DNA from: Jiangella sp. DSM 45060
Lineage (GTDB): Bacteria > Actinomycetota > Actinomycetes > Jiangellales > Jiangellaceae
Length of the DNA stretch: 64,000 bases
Assembly: GCF_900105175.1 (NCBI RefSeq)
Contig: NZ_LT629771.1
Span: 1,054,001-1,118,000 of the forward strand
Direction of reading: 5' to 3'
Positions 8,535-16,145 of the stretch are shown in pieces. How positions within the stretch are numbered: position 1 is the first letter of the stretch; every line of letters begins with the position of its first letter. The notes under the pieces were generated by a model. The model saw nothing but the letters and a program-made list of their open reading frames with translations, made no database searches and was not told the DNA's origin. A program made the position numbers and the translations under genes.

Positions 8535-9111
8535 TTGGCGGGGAGCGTAACAGGGCGTGGCGGAGTTGACCAGAAGGGTCGCGACGGGGTGAGTCCGGCG
8601 GTCGCGGCGGGATCGCGTGGGTGGGCGGGGCGTTGGCGGCGGCCGGTGAGGGGATGTCGCCGCAGGTCAGCGTCGGTGGCGATGGCGGCGTGGTGGCGAC
8701 GGTGCCCGGTCGGGGCCGTTGCTGGCGGGCGGCACGGGGTGGCCGCGACGCGGTCGTGGTGTGGCCGCGGTATGGCGGCCGTGTGGTGGCCGTGTCGTGG
8801 CGGCGGCTGTGATGGGGCGATGCTGACGTGCGCCGCTGCGGCGGAGCGGGTGCGGTGGCGGCGCGCGGGTGCGGCGGGTGCGGCGCCCGGGTGCGAGGGG
8901 CGGGAGCGAGGGGCGGCAGCGAGGGGCGGCAGCCGTACCCGCGCCGGCGGGGTGCCGCCCCGGCCGTGGTCGAGCGGCGGGCGCAGAACCTGCCCGGTGA
9001 GCGGGCCGCCCGCCGGCCGGCTGGTGGGGGTGCGGTGGCGGCTGCCGGGCGGTGGGGTGGGCCGGCCGCAGGTGCGGGGTGAGCGCGATGCTCGCCGGGT
9101 GGTGGGGCGGG
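8535..9111. other. 577-bp non-coding, G-rich stretch
   Basis: This lies between the EEP gene and the GntR gene. The plus strand is strongly G-rich with many short GC-repeats. Open frames on both strands show Arg/Gly- or Pro/Arg-rich nonsense composition without domain signals, so no gene is called. It contains a three-unit 13-bp repeat (8895-8933). The GntR gene ends at its right edge. It resembles the other G-rich minisatellite DNA near 58.4 kb. Confidence 0.6.
8895..8933. repeat. three 13-bp tandem units
   Basis: Three consecutive units of GAGGGGCGGCAGC (the first has GA in place of CA) in the non-coding G-rich stretch. Confidence 0.75.
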
Positions 9112-9879
9112 TCAGCCGCCGGCCGGGCGGCTGACATGCATCTGGATGGCGTACCGGTCGCCGCGGTAGAGGGAGCGGCCGAACTCGACCACGTTGCCCA
9201 TGTTGTCGACCGAGCGGCGCTCGATGAGGAACGCCGGGTCGTATCCGGGGACCTCGAGCCGCTTGGCCTCGGCCGGGCTGAGCCGCGCGATCGACACCGT
9301 CTGCTCGGCCGACTCCAGTCGCACGCCGAACACCTTGGCCAGCACGTCGTACAGCGACTCGTCGCGGTTCATGACGTCGAGCAGGCCGCCGAACCGCGCG
9401 GCCGACAGGTTGGTCCGCTCCAAGGCCATCGGCGTGCCGTCGGCGGTGCGGATGCGCTCGATGGAGTGCACCGGTGCGCCGGTCTCGACGCCCAGGCGCT
9501 CGGCGATGTCGCGGGTCGCCGGGCGGGTGCGGGCCCGGTAACTGCGCGAGCCCGGCGTCATGCCGCGGTTGCGCATGTCCTGGCTGAACGACCGGAAGAT
9601 CTCCGAGTGGGTGAGCGTCGGCCGCTGCACGAACGTCCCCCGCCCGGACACCCGCCGGACGAGCCCACGCGACTCCAGCTCGTTGACGGCGCCGCGGACG
9701 GTCATGCGCGCCACCCCGAACCGCTCGGCCAGCACCCGCTCGGACGGCAGCAGCGCACCGTCGCGCGACCGCTGGACCAGCGATTCGAGCACGTCCTTGA
9801 TGTGCGCGCCCTTCGCGCGGTCTCCGGTCGTGAACACGTCCGGCGCGACGTCGTTGGGCTCGTGTCGCGGCCTTGGCAC
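9112..9879 (-). CDS. GntR/HutC-family regulator, DasR-like
   Basis: The 255-aa regulator has an N-terminal winged helix (about 25-90; LPSERVLAERFGVARMTVR and GRGTFVQRP) and a C-terminal UTRA ligand domain (about 105-245), as in DasR/NagR/HutC. DasR-type proteins sense phosphorylated amino sugars. The setting fits: the divergent operon encodes a sugar ABC transporter, a GlcNAc-type kinase and a SIS protein, and HutC-type GTnTAnAC sites sit before that operon and before the EEP gene. The GTG start at 9879 follows AGGGAG by about 8 bases. It is probably a repressor relieved by a sugar phosphate; the exact effector is inferred from context only. Confidence 0.88.
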   Translation of the reverse strand: MPRPRHEPNDVAPDVFTTGDRAKGAHIKDVLESLVQRSRDGALLPSERVLAERFGVARMTVRGAVNELESRGLVRRVSGRGTFVQRPTLTHSEIFRSFSQDMRNRGMTPGSRSYRARTRPATRDIAERLGVETGAPVHSIERIRTADGTPMALERTNLSAARFGGLLDVMNRDESLYDVLAKVFGVRLESAEQTVSIARLSPAEAKRLEVPGYDPAFLIERRSVDNMGNVVEFGRSLYRGDRYAIQMHVSRPAGG

Positions 9880-9966
9880 GGTGCGGCTCCCTCTTTCGGC
9901 CTTGCTCGACCAGGTTCACGTCATCCTACGTACCGCCTCCGACGACGCAGGTAGACGCGCCGGGGA

Positions 9967-9995
9967 TTGACAGCGGTATAGACCGGTATTACGGT
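9967..9995 (+). promoter_or_regulatory. promoter of the amino-sugar ABC operon
   Basis: Consensus -35 TTGACA (9967-9972), a 17-bp spacer and -10 TACGGT (9990-9995). The HutC-type operator lies inside the spacer, so bound regulator would block RNA polymerase. The coding start is about 35 bp beyond the expected transcription start. Confidence 0.65.
9975..9984. promoter_or_regulatory. HutC/DasR-type operator in the ABC-operon promoter
   Basis: GGTATAGACC contains GTATAGAC, matching GTnTAnAC, and differs from the core DasR palindrome GGTCTAGACC at one base. It lies between the -35 and -10 boxes, a repression position. It is the partner of the site at 8519. Confidence 0.65.
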
Positions 9996-10036
9996 CGGCG
10001 TCTCACCAGTCCCACCCATCCGACCAGGAGTCCCAC

Positions 10037-11329
10037 ATGATCGGCAGACGAAGCGGCGCGCTCGCCCTCCTCGGCACGCTGACGCTCGGCCTCGTGGCAT
10101 GCAGTCCCAGCGCGTCGGAGGGCGACTCCGGCACCAGCGGCGACGGCGACGAGGTCACGCTGGAGGTCTGGGGCTGGCGGCAGGAGGACGTCGCAGCCTA
10201 CGACAAGATCTTCCAGCTCTACGAGGACGCCAACCCGGGCGTCACCGTCGAGTACGTCCCCTACAAGGCCGACGAGTACGACACCATCCTGCGCACCGGC
10301 CTGGGCGACGCCAGCGGGCCGGACGTCGCGCAGTTGCGGTCGTACGGGCTGCTCCAGCCGCTGGTCGCGTCCGAGAGCCTGGTCCCGCTGGACGACGAGG
10401 TCGAGGCGCTGGCCGACTTCCCGGACGAGGTGATGGACGGCGCCCGCGGCGTCGCCGACGGCCAGGTGTACGGGGTGCCGTTCGCGCTGCAGACGCTGCA
10501 CGTCATCTACAACAAGGCGCTGTTCGACGAACACGGCCTCACGCCGCCGCAGACGTGGGACGACATGATCGCGGCGTTCACCGCGCTGCAGACCGCCGGG
10601 GTCACGCCGCTGGCGGCCACCGTCGCGGACACCTGGATGCTGCCGATCCAGCACGAGATCTTCGGCGCCAGCACCTACGGCGGCTACGACTACCTCGACC
10701 AGATGCTCACCGGTCAAACGGACTTCACCGGTCAGCCGTGGGTCGATTCGATGACGACCTGGCAGGGCACAAGCGAGTTCTGGGCGCCGCAGTTCCAGGG
10801 CGTGACGTACGCCGACGCGCAGGCGCTGTTCACCTCCGGCCAGGCGGCGATGTTCCCCGGCGGCATCTGGGAGCTGGCCGTGTTCGCGCAGGCCAACCCC
10901 GACCTCGAACTGGGCATCTTTAACGTGCCGCCGCCGCCCGGCGCCGCCGTCCAGGAGACGCTGGTGCCCGGCTACGTCGACGGCTCGTTCGGCGTCTCGG
11001 CGGCGTCGCCGGACCAGGAGGCCGCGCTCGACCTCGTCCGCTGGATGGCGTCGGAGGAGTTCGGCCAGGCGTTCACCGACGAGCTGCGCCAGATCAGCGC
11101 GGTGCCCGGCGTCGAGCCGGCCGACGAGCTGCTGGCCGAGGCGCTGGAGGCGCACCTGGCGCACCCGAGCCCGTACGTCACGTACGCCTACTTCTCCAGC
11201 GACCAGCCGACAGCGTGGGACCTCGCCTCCGAGGCGCTGTCCGACTTCGTCCTCGGCGGGTCCACCGCCGAGGAGGCCGCCGGTCACATCCAGCAGGGCG
11301 TCGGCCAGTGGTTCGAACCGCAGTCGTGA
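10037..11329 (+). CDS. sugar ABC transporter substrate-binding lipoprotein
   Basis: Family 1 extracellular sugar-binding protein, 430 aa. The signal peptide ends in a lipobox (LGLVAC, lipidated Cys22), followed by a Ser/Gly/Asp linker and the mature domain (VTLEVWGWRQEDVAAYDK onward). It captures sugars outside the membrane and delivers them to the two permeases encoded next. Gene order and linkage to a DasR-like regulator and a GlcNAc-type kinase suggest an amino sugar or chitooligosaccharide ligand, comparable to DasA or NgcE, but this is inference. AGGAG precedes the ATG by 6 bases. Its stop overlaps the next start as GTGA. Confidence 0.92.
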   Translation: MIGRRSGALALLGTLTLGLVACSPSASEGDSGTSGDGDEVTLEVWGWRQEDVAAYDKIFQLYEDANPGVTVEYVPYKADEYDTILRTGLGDASGPDVAQLRSYGLLQPLVASESLVPLDDEVEALADFPDEVMDGARGVADGQVYGVPFALQTLHVIYNKALFDEHGLTPPQTWDDMIAAFTALQTAGVTPLAATVADTWMLPIQHEIFGASTYGGYDYLDQMLTGQTDFTGQPWVDSMTTWQGTSEFWAPQFQGVTYADAQALFTSGQAAMFPGGIWELAVFAQANPDLELGIFNVPPPPGAAVQETLVPGYVDGSFGVSAASPDQEAALDLVRWMASEEFGQAFTDELRQISAVPGVEPADELLAEALEAHLAHPSPYVTYAYFSSDQPTAWDLASEALSDFVLGGSTAEEAAGHIQQGVGQWFEPQS

Positions 11330-12261
11330 CGTCCGGGCCGCGGCGGCCGGCGCGCTATCGCGCCGGCCGCACCGGCCTGGGCTGGATCGCCGGCTTCACG
11401 CTGCCGGCGCTGCTGCTGTACGGCCTGCTCATCGTCGTGCCGCTGGTGACGGCGTTCTACTACGGGTTCTTCCACTGGGAGGGCACGCAGCGGGCCGGGT
11501 TCGCGGGCCTGGGCAACTACCAGGAGGTGCTGACCCGGTACCCGCTCGGCGACGAGATCCCGGTCGCGCTCTGGCACAACGTGCTGTTCTTCGTGGGCAC
11601 GATGGCGATCCAGAACACCGTCGGCCTCGGTCTCGCGCTGCTGCTCTACCGCAACCCGCGGTGCAAGCGGTTCTTCCAGACGGTGTTCTCGCTGCCGTAC
11701 CTGATCAGCCCGCTGATCGTCGGTTATCTGTGGTCGCTGCTGCTGAGCCCGTCGTTCGGGCCGGTCAACTACGTGCTGCAGTCGGTCGGGCTCGACTCGT
11801 GGGCGCGGCCGTGGCTGGGCGACCCGGACACCGCGCTGCCGGTGCTGATCCTCGTCAACGCGTGGCAGTGGATCGGCGGGCCGATGCTGATCTTCCTCGC
11901 CGCGCTCGGCGGCATCCCGCGGGAGCTCGAAGAGGCGGCGGCGCTGGACGGCGCGTCGTCGGTGCGCGCGTTCTGGAGCGTGCGCTTCCCGCTGCTGATG
12001 CCGGCCGTCGGCGTCATCACCGTGCTCACGTTCATCGGCTGCTTCAACATCTTCGACCTGGTCTACGCGCTCGGCGGGTCCGACGGCGGCCCCGGCGGCG
12101 CCATGGACGTGCTCGGGCTGCTCTACTACCGCACCGCGTTCGAGGGCGGCACCAACGCGATCGGGGAGTCGTCGGCGCTGGCCATGATGATCTTCGTGCT
12201 GATCTTCGGCGTCGCGATCGTGCTCGAGCGGTTCCTGCGACGCCGGGAGGTGGCCTCGTGA
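11326..12261 (+). CDS. sugar ABC transporter permease, MalF-type
   Basis: The 311-aa inner-membrane component has about six predicted helices, the first at about residues 18-42 (IAGFTLPALLLYGLLIVVPL). The EAA loop that docks the ATPase is EEAAALDGASSVRAFWSVRFP. GTG start coupled to the binding-protein stop. No ATP-binding subunit is encoded in the operon, so a shared MsiK-like ATPase elsewhere is likely, as known for actinobacterial sugar importers. Confidence 0.93.
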   Translation: MTSGPRRPARYRAGRTGLGWIAGFTLPALLLYGLLIVVPLVTAFYYGFFHWEGTQRAGFAGLGNYQEVLTRYPLGDEIPVALWHNVLFFVGTMAIQNTVGLGLALLLYRNPRCKRFFQTVFSLPYLISPLIVGYLWSLLLSPSFGPVNYVLQSVGLDSWARPWLGDPDTALPVLILVNAWQWIGGPMLIFLAALGGIPRELEEAAALDGASSVRAFWSVRFPLLMPAVGVITVLTFIGCFNIFDLVYALGGSDGGPGGAMDVLGLLYYRTAFEGGTNAIGESSALAMMIFVLIFGVAIVLERFLRRREVAS

Positions 12262-13151
12262 CGTCGACCCTGACCCCGCAGCGGCGCACGCGCCCGTCGC
12301 CGGCCTCGACGGGTCCGGCGGCGGCGCACCGCGGCACTCCCCTGCGCCGGGCCGGTGTGCAGCTGCTGCTGTGGCTCTACGCCGCGCTCGCGTTCGGCCC
12401 GCTGGTGCTGGTGCTGATCGGCTCGTTCCGCGACAACGCCGACATCCTGCGCCAGCCGGTCGGGCTGCCGACGTCGCTGGGCCTGGACAACTACCAGCGG
12501 GCGTGGGAGACGGCGTCGCTGGGCACGTACTTCATGAACTCGGTGGTCGTGACGGTCGCGTCGGTGACGCTGTGCGTGGCGGTGTCGGCGATGGCCGCCT
12601 ACGCGTTGTCGCGCTGGCGGTTCCGCGGCCGGGCGCTGCTGGCCGCGTTGTTCATCTCAGGGCTGATGATTCCGGCGAAGCTGGGGCTGCTGCCGGTCTT
12701 CTACATGTACCAGTCGATGGGGCTGATCGACAGCCGGCTCGGCCTGGTGCTGCTCTACGCGGCCAGCGGCATCCCGTTCTCGATCTTCGTGATCATGGGA
12801 TTCATGCGAGGTCTCCCGACGGAGCTGGAGGAGGCGGCCAAGCTCGACGGCGCCCACGAGGGGCGCATGTTCGTCTCCGTCGTCCTGCCGCTCATGCGAC
12901 CGGCGCTGGCCGTCGTCACGGTATTCCAATTCGCTCCGACGTGGAACGATTTCTTCTACCCGCTGGTGCTGATGCGCAGCGACGACAAGTACACCGTGCC
13001 GGTCGGGCTGACCCGGTTCTTCGGCGAGTTCGCGGCCGACCGCGCGACGCTGTTCGCCGGGCTGGTCATCGCGCTGGTGCCGCTGGCCATCGTGTTCGCG
13101 TTCGCGACGAAGCACATCATCAGCGGGCTGACGGCGGGGATGTCGCGGTGA
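12258..13151 (+). CDS. sugar ABC transporter permease, MalG-type
   Basis: The 297-aa second permease has a basic N-terminal tail, about six membrane helices and the EAA loop EEAAKLDGAHEGRMFVSVVLP. The GTG start overlaps the previous stop, with GGGAGG upstream. It completes the membrane channel for the sugar importer. Its stop overlaps the kinase start, which supports co-expression of uptake and phosphorylation. Confidence 0.93.
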   Translation: MTSTLTPQRRTRPSPASTGPAAAHRGTPLRRAGVQLLLWLYAALAFGPLVLVLIGSFRDNADILRQPVGLPTSLGLDNYQRAWETASLGTYFMNSVVVTVASVTLCVAVSAMAAYALSRWRFRGRALLAALFISGLMIPAKLGLLPVFYMYQSMGLIDSRLGLVLLYAASGIPFSIFVIMGFMRGLPTELEEAAKLDGAHEGRMFVSVVLPLMRPALAVVTVFQFAPTWNDFFYPLVLMRSDDKYTVPVGLTRFFGEFAADRATLFAGLVIALVPLAIVFAFATKHIISGLTAGMSR

Positions 13152-14083
13152 CGGACACCTTCATCAGCATCGACGGCGGCAAGTCGGCGCTGCGGCTGCT
13201 GGCGGTGACGGGCGAGCGCCGGCAGGTCGGCGCCGGTCCGGGCATGAGCTACCGGCCGGGGGAGGACGGCGTCGAGCGCACGGTCGCGGCGGTGCGGGCG
13301 GCGGCCGCCGGCGTCGAGCTGCCGGACCGCGTGGCCGGCGTCATCGCCGGGCTGACGGCGGTGCCCGGCGAGCCCGGCCCGCGGCGCGAGCTGGCCCGGC
13401 GCATCGGCGCTGAACTGGGCGGCCCGGCGCTGGTGACCGACGACGTGCAGCTCGCGCACGCCGGAGCGCTGGCCGGTCCCGGCACCGTGCTGTGCCTCGG
13501 CACCGGTACGAACGTGCTGGCCATGGGCGCCGGCGGGGAGTACACGACGGTCGAGGGCTGGGGCCCGGCGCTCGGCGACCGCGGCAGCGGCTACGCCATC
13601 GGACTGGCCGGGCTGCGCGCGGCGACGGCGGCGCTGGATGGCGTCGGCCCGGACACCGTGCTGACCGAGCGGTTCCCGGACGCCGTCGGCGGCGCCGGTC
13701 TCGCCGCGTTGCAGCGGTTCTACCGCGACCCCGAGCTGGTGCCGCGGATCGCCGGGTTCGCGCCGGTCGTCGTCGCGGCGGCCGAGCACGACGACGTCGC
13801 GCGGGCGATCTGCGCGGCGGCGGTCGACGACCTCGTCGCACTGGCGGCGTCGGCCGCGCGGCGGCAGCCGGACGCCGGGCCGCGGGTGTCGTGGTCCGGC
13901 CGGCTGCTGGACGCGGGCGGGCCGCTGCTGGAACGGCTCGGCGACGGGCTGCGCGAGCACGGGCTGGAACCGGCCGCGCCGGCCGGGTCGTCGCTGGACG
14001 GCGGCCTGACGCTGCTGCGCGGGGCGGCGCCGTACACGCGCCTGCTGGCACGGCTACGGGAACAGGTGGGGGAGCACGGGTGA
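13148..14083 (+). CDS. N-acetylglucosamine-type kinase, BadF/BadG ATPase family
   Basis: The 311-aa ASKHA-fold kinase has the phosphate-1 loop IDGGKS (Asp9-Ser13) at the N-terminus and LGTGTNVLAMG in the second ATP motif region. A WGPALGDRGSGYAIGL segment resembles eukaryotic-type GlcNAc kinases. It probably phosphorylates the imported sugar at O6, trapping it and producing the effector of the DasR-like regulator. GTG start overlaps the permease stop. The 3' end (from 14065) is part of a tandem duplication that reaches into the next gene. Confidence 0.85.
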   Translation: MTDTFISIDGGKSALRLLAVTGERRQVGAGPGMSYRPGEDGVERTVAAVRAAAAGVELPDRVAGVIAGLTAVPGEPGPRRELARRIGAELGGPALVTDDVQLAHAGALAGPGTVLCLGTGTNVLAMGAGGEYTTVEGWGPALGDRGSGYAIGLAGLRAATAALDGVGPDTVLTERFPDAVGGAGLAALQRFYRDPELVPRIAGFAPVVVAAAEHDDVARAICAAAVDDLVALAASAARRQPDAGPRVSWSGRLLDAGGPLLERLGDGLREHGLEPAAPAGSSLDGGLTLLRGAAPYTRLLARLREQVGEHG

Positions 14084-14210
14084 GGATCGGCCACGGGGAG
14101 CAGGTGCTGGCGGTGCGGCCGAGTGGGCTGCTGCGCGGCTACGCCGACCGGGCGTTGCTGCGAGCACGGGTGGGGGAGCACGGGTGAGGATCGGCCACGG
14201 GGAGCAGGTG
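14065..14210. repeat. 104-bp-period tandem duplication across a gene junction
   Basis: The 42 bases at 14065-14106 recur exactly at 14169-14210. They span the end of one reading frame (QVGEHG or RVGEHG, stop) and the beginning of the next (RIGHGEQV). The remaining 62 bases of each period are diverged but still encode similar peptides (RPSGLLRGYADR and RPGEPMGGYADR). This is a duplicated start region of the ceramidase-like gene. Confidence 0.85.
14080..14187 (+). pseudogene. truncated duplicate N-terminus of the ceramidase-like gene
   Basis: GTG-initiated 35-codon frame whose first 9 residues are the same as those of the following gene (RIGHGEQV after the start) and whose next part is similar (RPSGLLRGYADR). 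It ends with VGEHG and a stop overlapping the real GTG start. It has GTGA overlaps on both sides, so it may be translated as a coupling peptide between the kinase and the downstream gene. Most simply a relic of tandem duplication. Confidence 0.65.
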
Positions 14211-15389
14211 TTCGAGGTCAGGCCGGGCGAGCCGATGGGTGGCTACGCCGATCGGTCGCACGGGGCCGGCGGCGTGCTGGACCCGCTGGAGGTGCACGTC
14301 GTGACGTTCGCCGCCGGCCGGCGCCGGTTCGCGCTGGTCGTGGCCGACCTCGTCTGCGTGAACGCCGACGTCGCCGGGCAGGTGCGCGACGCCCTGCGGG
14401 AGGTGCGGATCGACGACTGCTGGATCGCGGCCACGCACACGCACGCGAGCCCGGAGGCCGGCTGCACGCCGGGCGGCAGCCCGACCCCGCCGGACGTCGG
14501 GCGGCGCCTGGTCGCGGCCGCGGTCAGCGCGGCCACGGCGGCCGTCGTCGACGAGCGGGACGCGGCGCTGACCCGCGTCCGGGCGGAGGTCCCGGGCCTG
14601 GCCGGGCGCCGGATCGCCGGCGCCGCCGAGCGGCTGGACGTGCCGGTCGACGCGCTGGTCGTCTCGGCCGCGGCGGGCGTCACCGGCGTCGTCACCGTCT
14701 CGCCCGTGCACCCGACGGTGCTGCCGGCCGGCAACAGCGACGTCTCCGCGGACCTCAACGGCGCGATCCGCCGCGCGCTCGAGGCGCCGGGGCGCTGGGC
14801 GGTCGCGGCGACAGGCGCCGCGGGCGACATCAGCACCCGGCACACGCGCCGCGGCCGCAGCCCGGCCGAGCTGGCCCGGCTGGCGTCGCTGGTGGCCGGC
14901 GCGCTGCCGCTCACGCCGTCCCCCGAGCCCGGCCCGGACACCGTCCACCTGCCGGTGTCGCGGCGGGTCCGGCTGGAGCCGAAGACCGCGGCCGAGGTGG
15001 ACGCCGCGACGCGGGCGACCGCCGGCGCCGCCGCCGACGCGCGCACCCGGCAGGTGTTCGAGCAGGGCCGGCGCATCGCCGGCGAGCTCGCGGACCGCGG
15101 CGAGCCGTACGACGTCGACGTCCAGGCGGTCCGGCTCGGCGGCGTGACGCTGGTGGCCGTCCCCGGCGAGCTCTTCCTCGAGCTGGGCGAGGCGATCCGC
15201 GCGGCCGCCGGCCCGGACGTCATCGTCGTCGGCTACGCCAACGGCTACCTCGGCTACCTGCCCAGCCGCGGCACGCCCCCCACGTACGAGACGCTCGTCA
15301 GCCCGGTCCGGCCGGGCAGCGGCGAGCGGGTCGCCGACGTCGCCGTCCAGGTGGCGCGGATCGTCGCAGCAGCGGAGGAGAGCACGTGA
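14184..15389 (+). CDS. neutral/alkaline ceramidase N-terminal-domain-like hydrolase
   Basis: The 401-aa protein carries the neutral-ceramidase N-terminal fold. Evidence is YADRSHGAGGVLDPLEV near the start, ALVVADLVCV and the zinc-binding THTHASPEAG motif (His85 and His87), AATGAAGDISTRH, and a C-terminal GYANGYLGYLP segment typical of the family. It has no signal peptide and lacks the C-terminal domain of true ceramidases. Many bacterial homologues lie in carbohydrate operons, so an amide or ester hydrolase acting on a sugar derivative, for example an N-acyl sugar, is plausible. GTG start coupled to the duplicated fragment; stop coupled to the SIS gene. Confidence 0.75.
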   Translation: MRIGHGEQVFEVRPGEPMGGYADRSHGAGGVLDPLEVHVVTFAAGRRRFALVVADLVCVNADVAGQVRDALREVRIDDCWIAATHTHASPEAGCTPGGSPTPPDVGRRLVAAAVSAATAAVVDERDAALTRVRAEVPGLAGRRIAGAAERLDVPVDALVVSAAAGVTGVVTVSPVHPTVLPAGNSDVSADLNGAIRRALEAPGRWAVAATGAAGDISTRHTRRGRSPAELARLASLVAGALPLTPSPEPGPDTVHLPVSRRVRLEPKTAAEVDAATRATAGAAADARTRQVFEQGRRIAGELADRGEPYDVDVQAVRLGGVTLVAVPGELFLELGEAIRAAAGPDVIVVGYANGYLGYLPSRGTPPTYETLVSPVRPGSGERVADVAVQVARIVAAAEEST

Positions 15390-16135
15390 TCGCATCCGAG
15401 TACGCCGCCCGGGCCGCCGGGCTGGTCGAGCACGTCGTCGAGACGCAGCTGCCGGCCCTGCGGGAGGCGGCCACGATGGTGGCCGGCTCGATCGCGGCCG
15501 GCGGCGTGCTGCAGGCGTTCGGGACCGGGCACTCGCGCATCGTGACGCTGGAGCTGGCCGGCCGCGCGGGCGGGCTGGTCCCCGTCGGCATGCTCGCCGT
15601 GAAGGACCTGGTGATGTTCGGGGGCGAGGATCCCGCAGCGATCCTCGACCCGACCTACGAGCGCGAGTCCGGCCTGGCCGGGCGCGTCTACGGGCTGGCC
15701 CGCCCGCGGCCGGAGGACGTGTTCCTCATCGTGTCGAACTCCGGCCTCAACGCGGCGGTCGTCGAGATGGCCCAGCTGGCGCGCGAGCACGGGCACGGCC
15801 TGATCGCGATCACGTCGCTGGCGCACACCCGGTCGGCGGCCGCCCGGAGCGCCGACGGCCCGCGCCTGGCCGACCTCGCCGACGTCGTCATCGACAACGG
15901 CGCGCCGGAGGGCGACGCGGCGATCGAGCTGACGCCCGGCGTGCGGATCGGCGCGGTGTCGTCGCTGACCGGGGTGCTGGCGGCGCAGATCCTCACCGAG
16001 CTGGTCTGCCGGGAGCTGCTGGAGCGGGACGAGGAACCGCCGGTCTACATCTCGGCAAACCTCGCGGCGGGCGACGAGCACAACCGTAGGATCCTGGAGC
16101 GCTACCACGACCGCGTGCGCCCGATCGAGCCCTAG
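15386..16135 (+). CDS. SIS-domain sugar-phosphate protein (UPF0309-like)
   Basis: The 249-aa protein has a sugar isomerase fold: QAFGTGHSR at 44-51 and the phosphosugar-binding SNSG at 117-120. Overall it resembles the UPF0309 family, which occurs with DasR-type amino-sugar genes in streptomycetes. Likely an amino-sugar-phosphate isomerase, etherase or lyase acting after the kinase. GTG start overlaps the ceramidase-like stop, with GGAGGAG upstream. Last gene of the sugar operon. Confidence 0.82.
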   Translation: MIASEYAARAAGLVEHVVETQLPALREAATMVAGSIAAGGVLQAFGTGHSRIVTLELAGRAGGLVPVGMLAVKDLVMFGGEDPAAILDPTYERESGLAGRVYGLARPRPEDVFLIVSNSGLNAAVVEMAQLAREHGHGLIAITSLAHTRSAAARSADGPRLADLADVVIDNGAPEGDAAIELTPGVRIGAVSSLTGVLAAQILTELVCRELLERDEEPPVYISANLAAGDEHNRRILERYHDRVRPIEP

Positions 16136-16145
16136 GAGAAACCAG

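Noticed and set aside
8522-9919. Long minus-strand open frame covering the non-coding gap and the GntR gene
   Set aside because: Overlaps the real GntR gene in another frame and has Pro/Arg/His-rich sequence with no recognisable domain.
14184-15389. True secreted ceramidase
   Set aside because: No signal peptide and about half the length of known neutral ceramidases; only the N-terminal domain is present.
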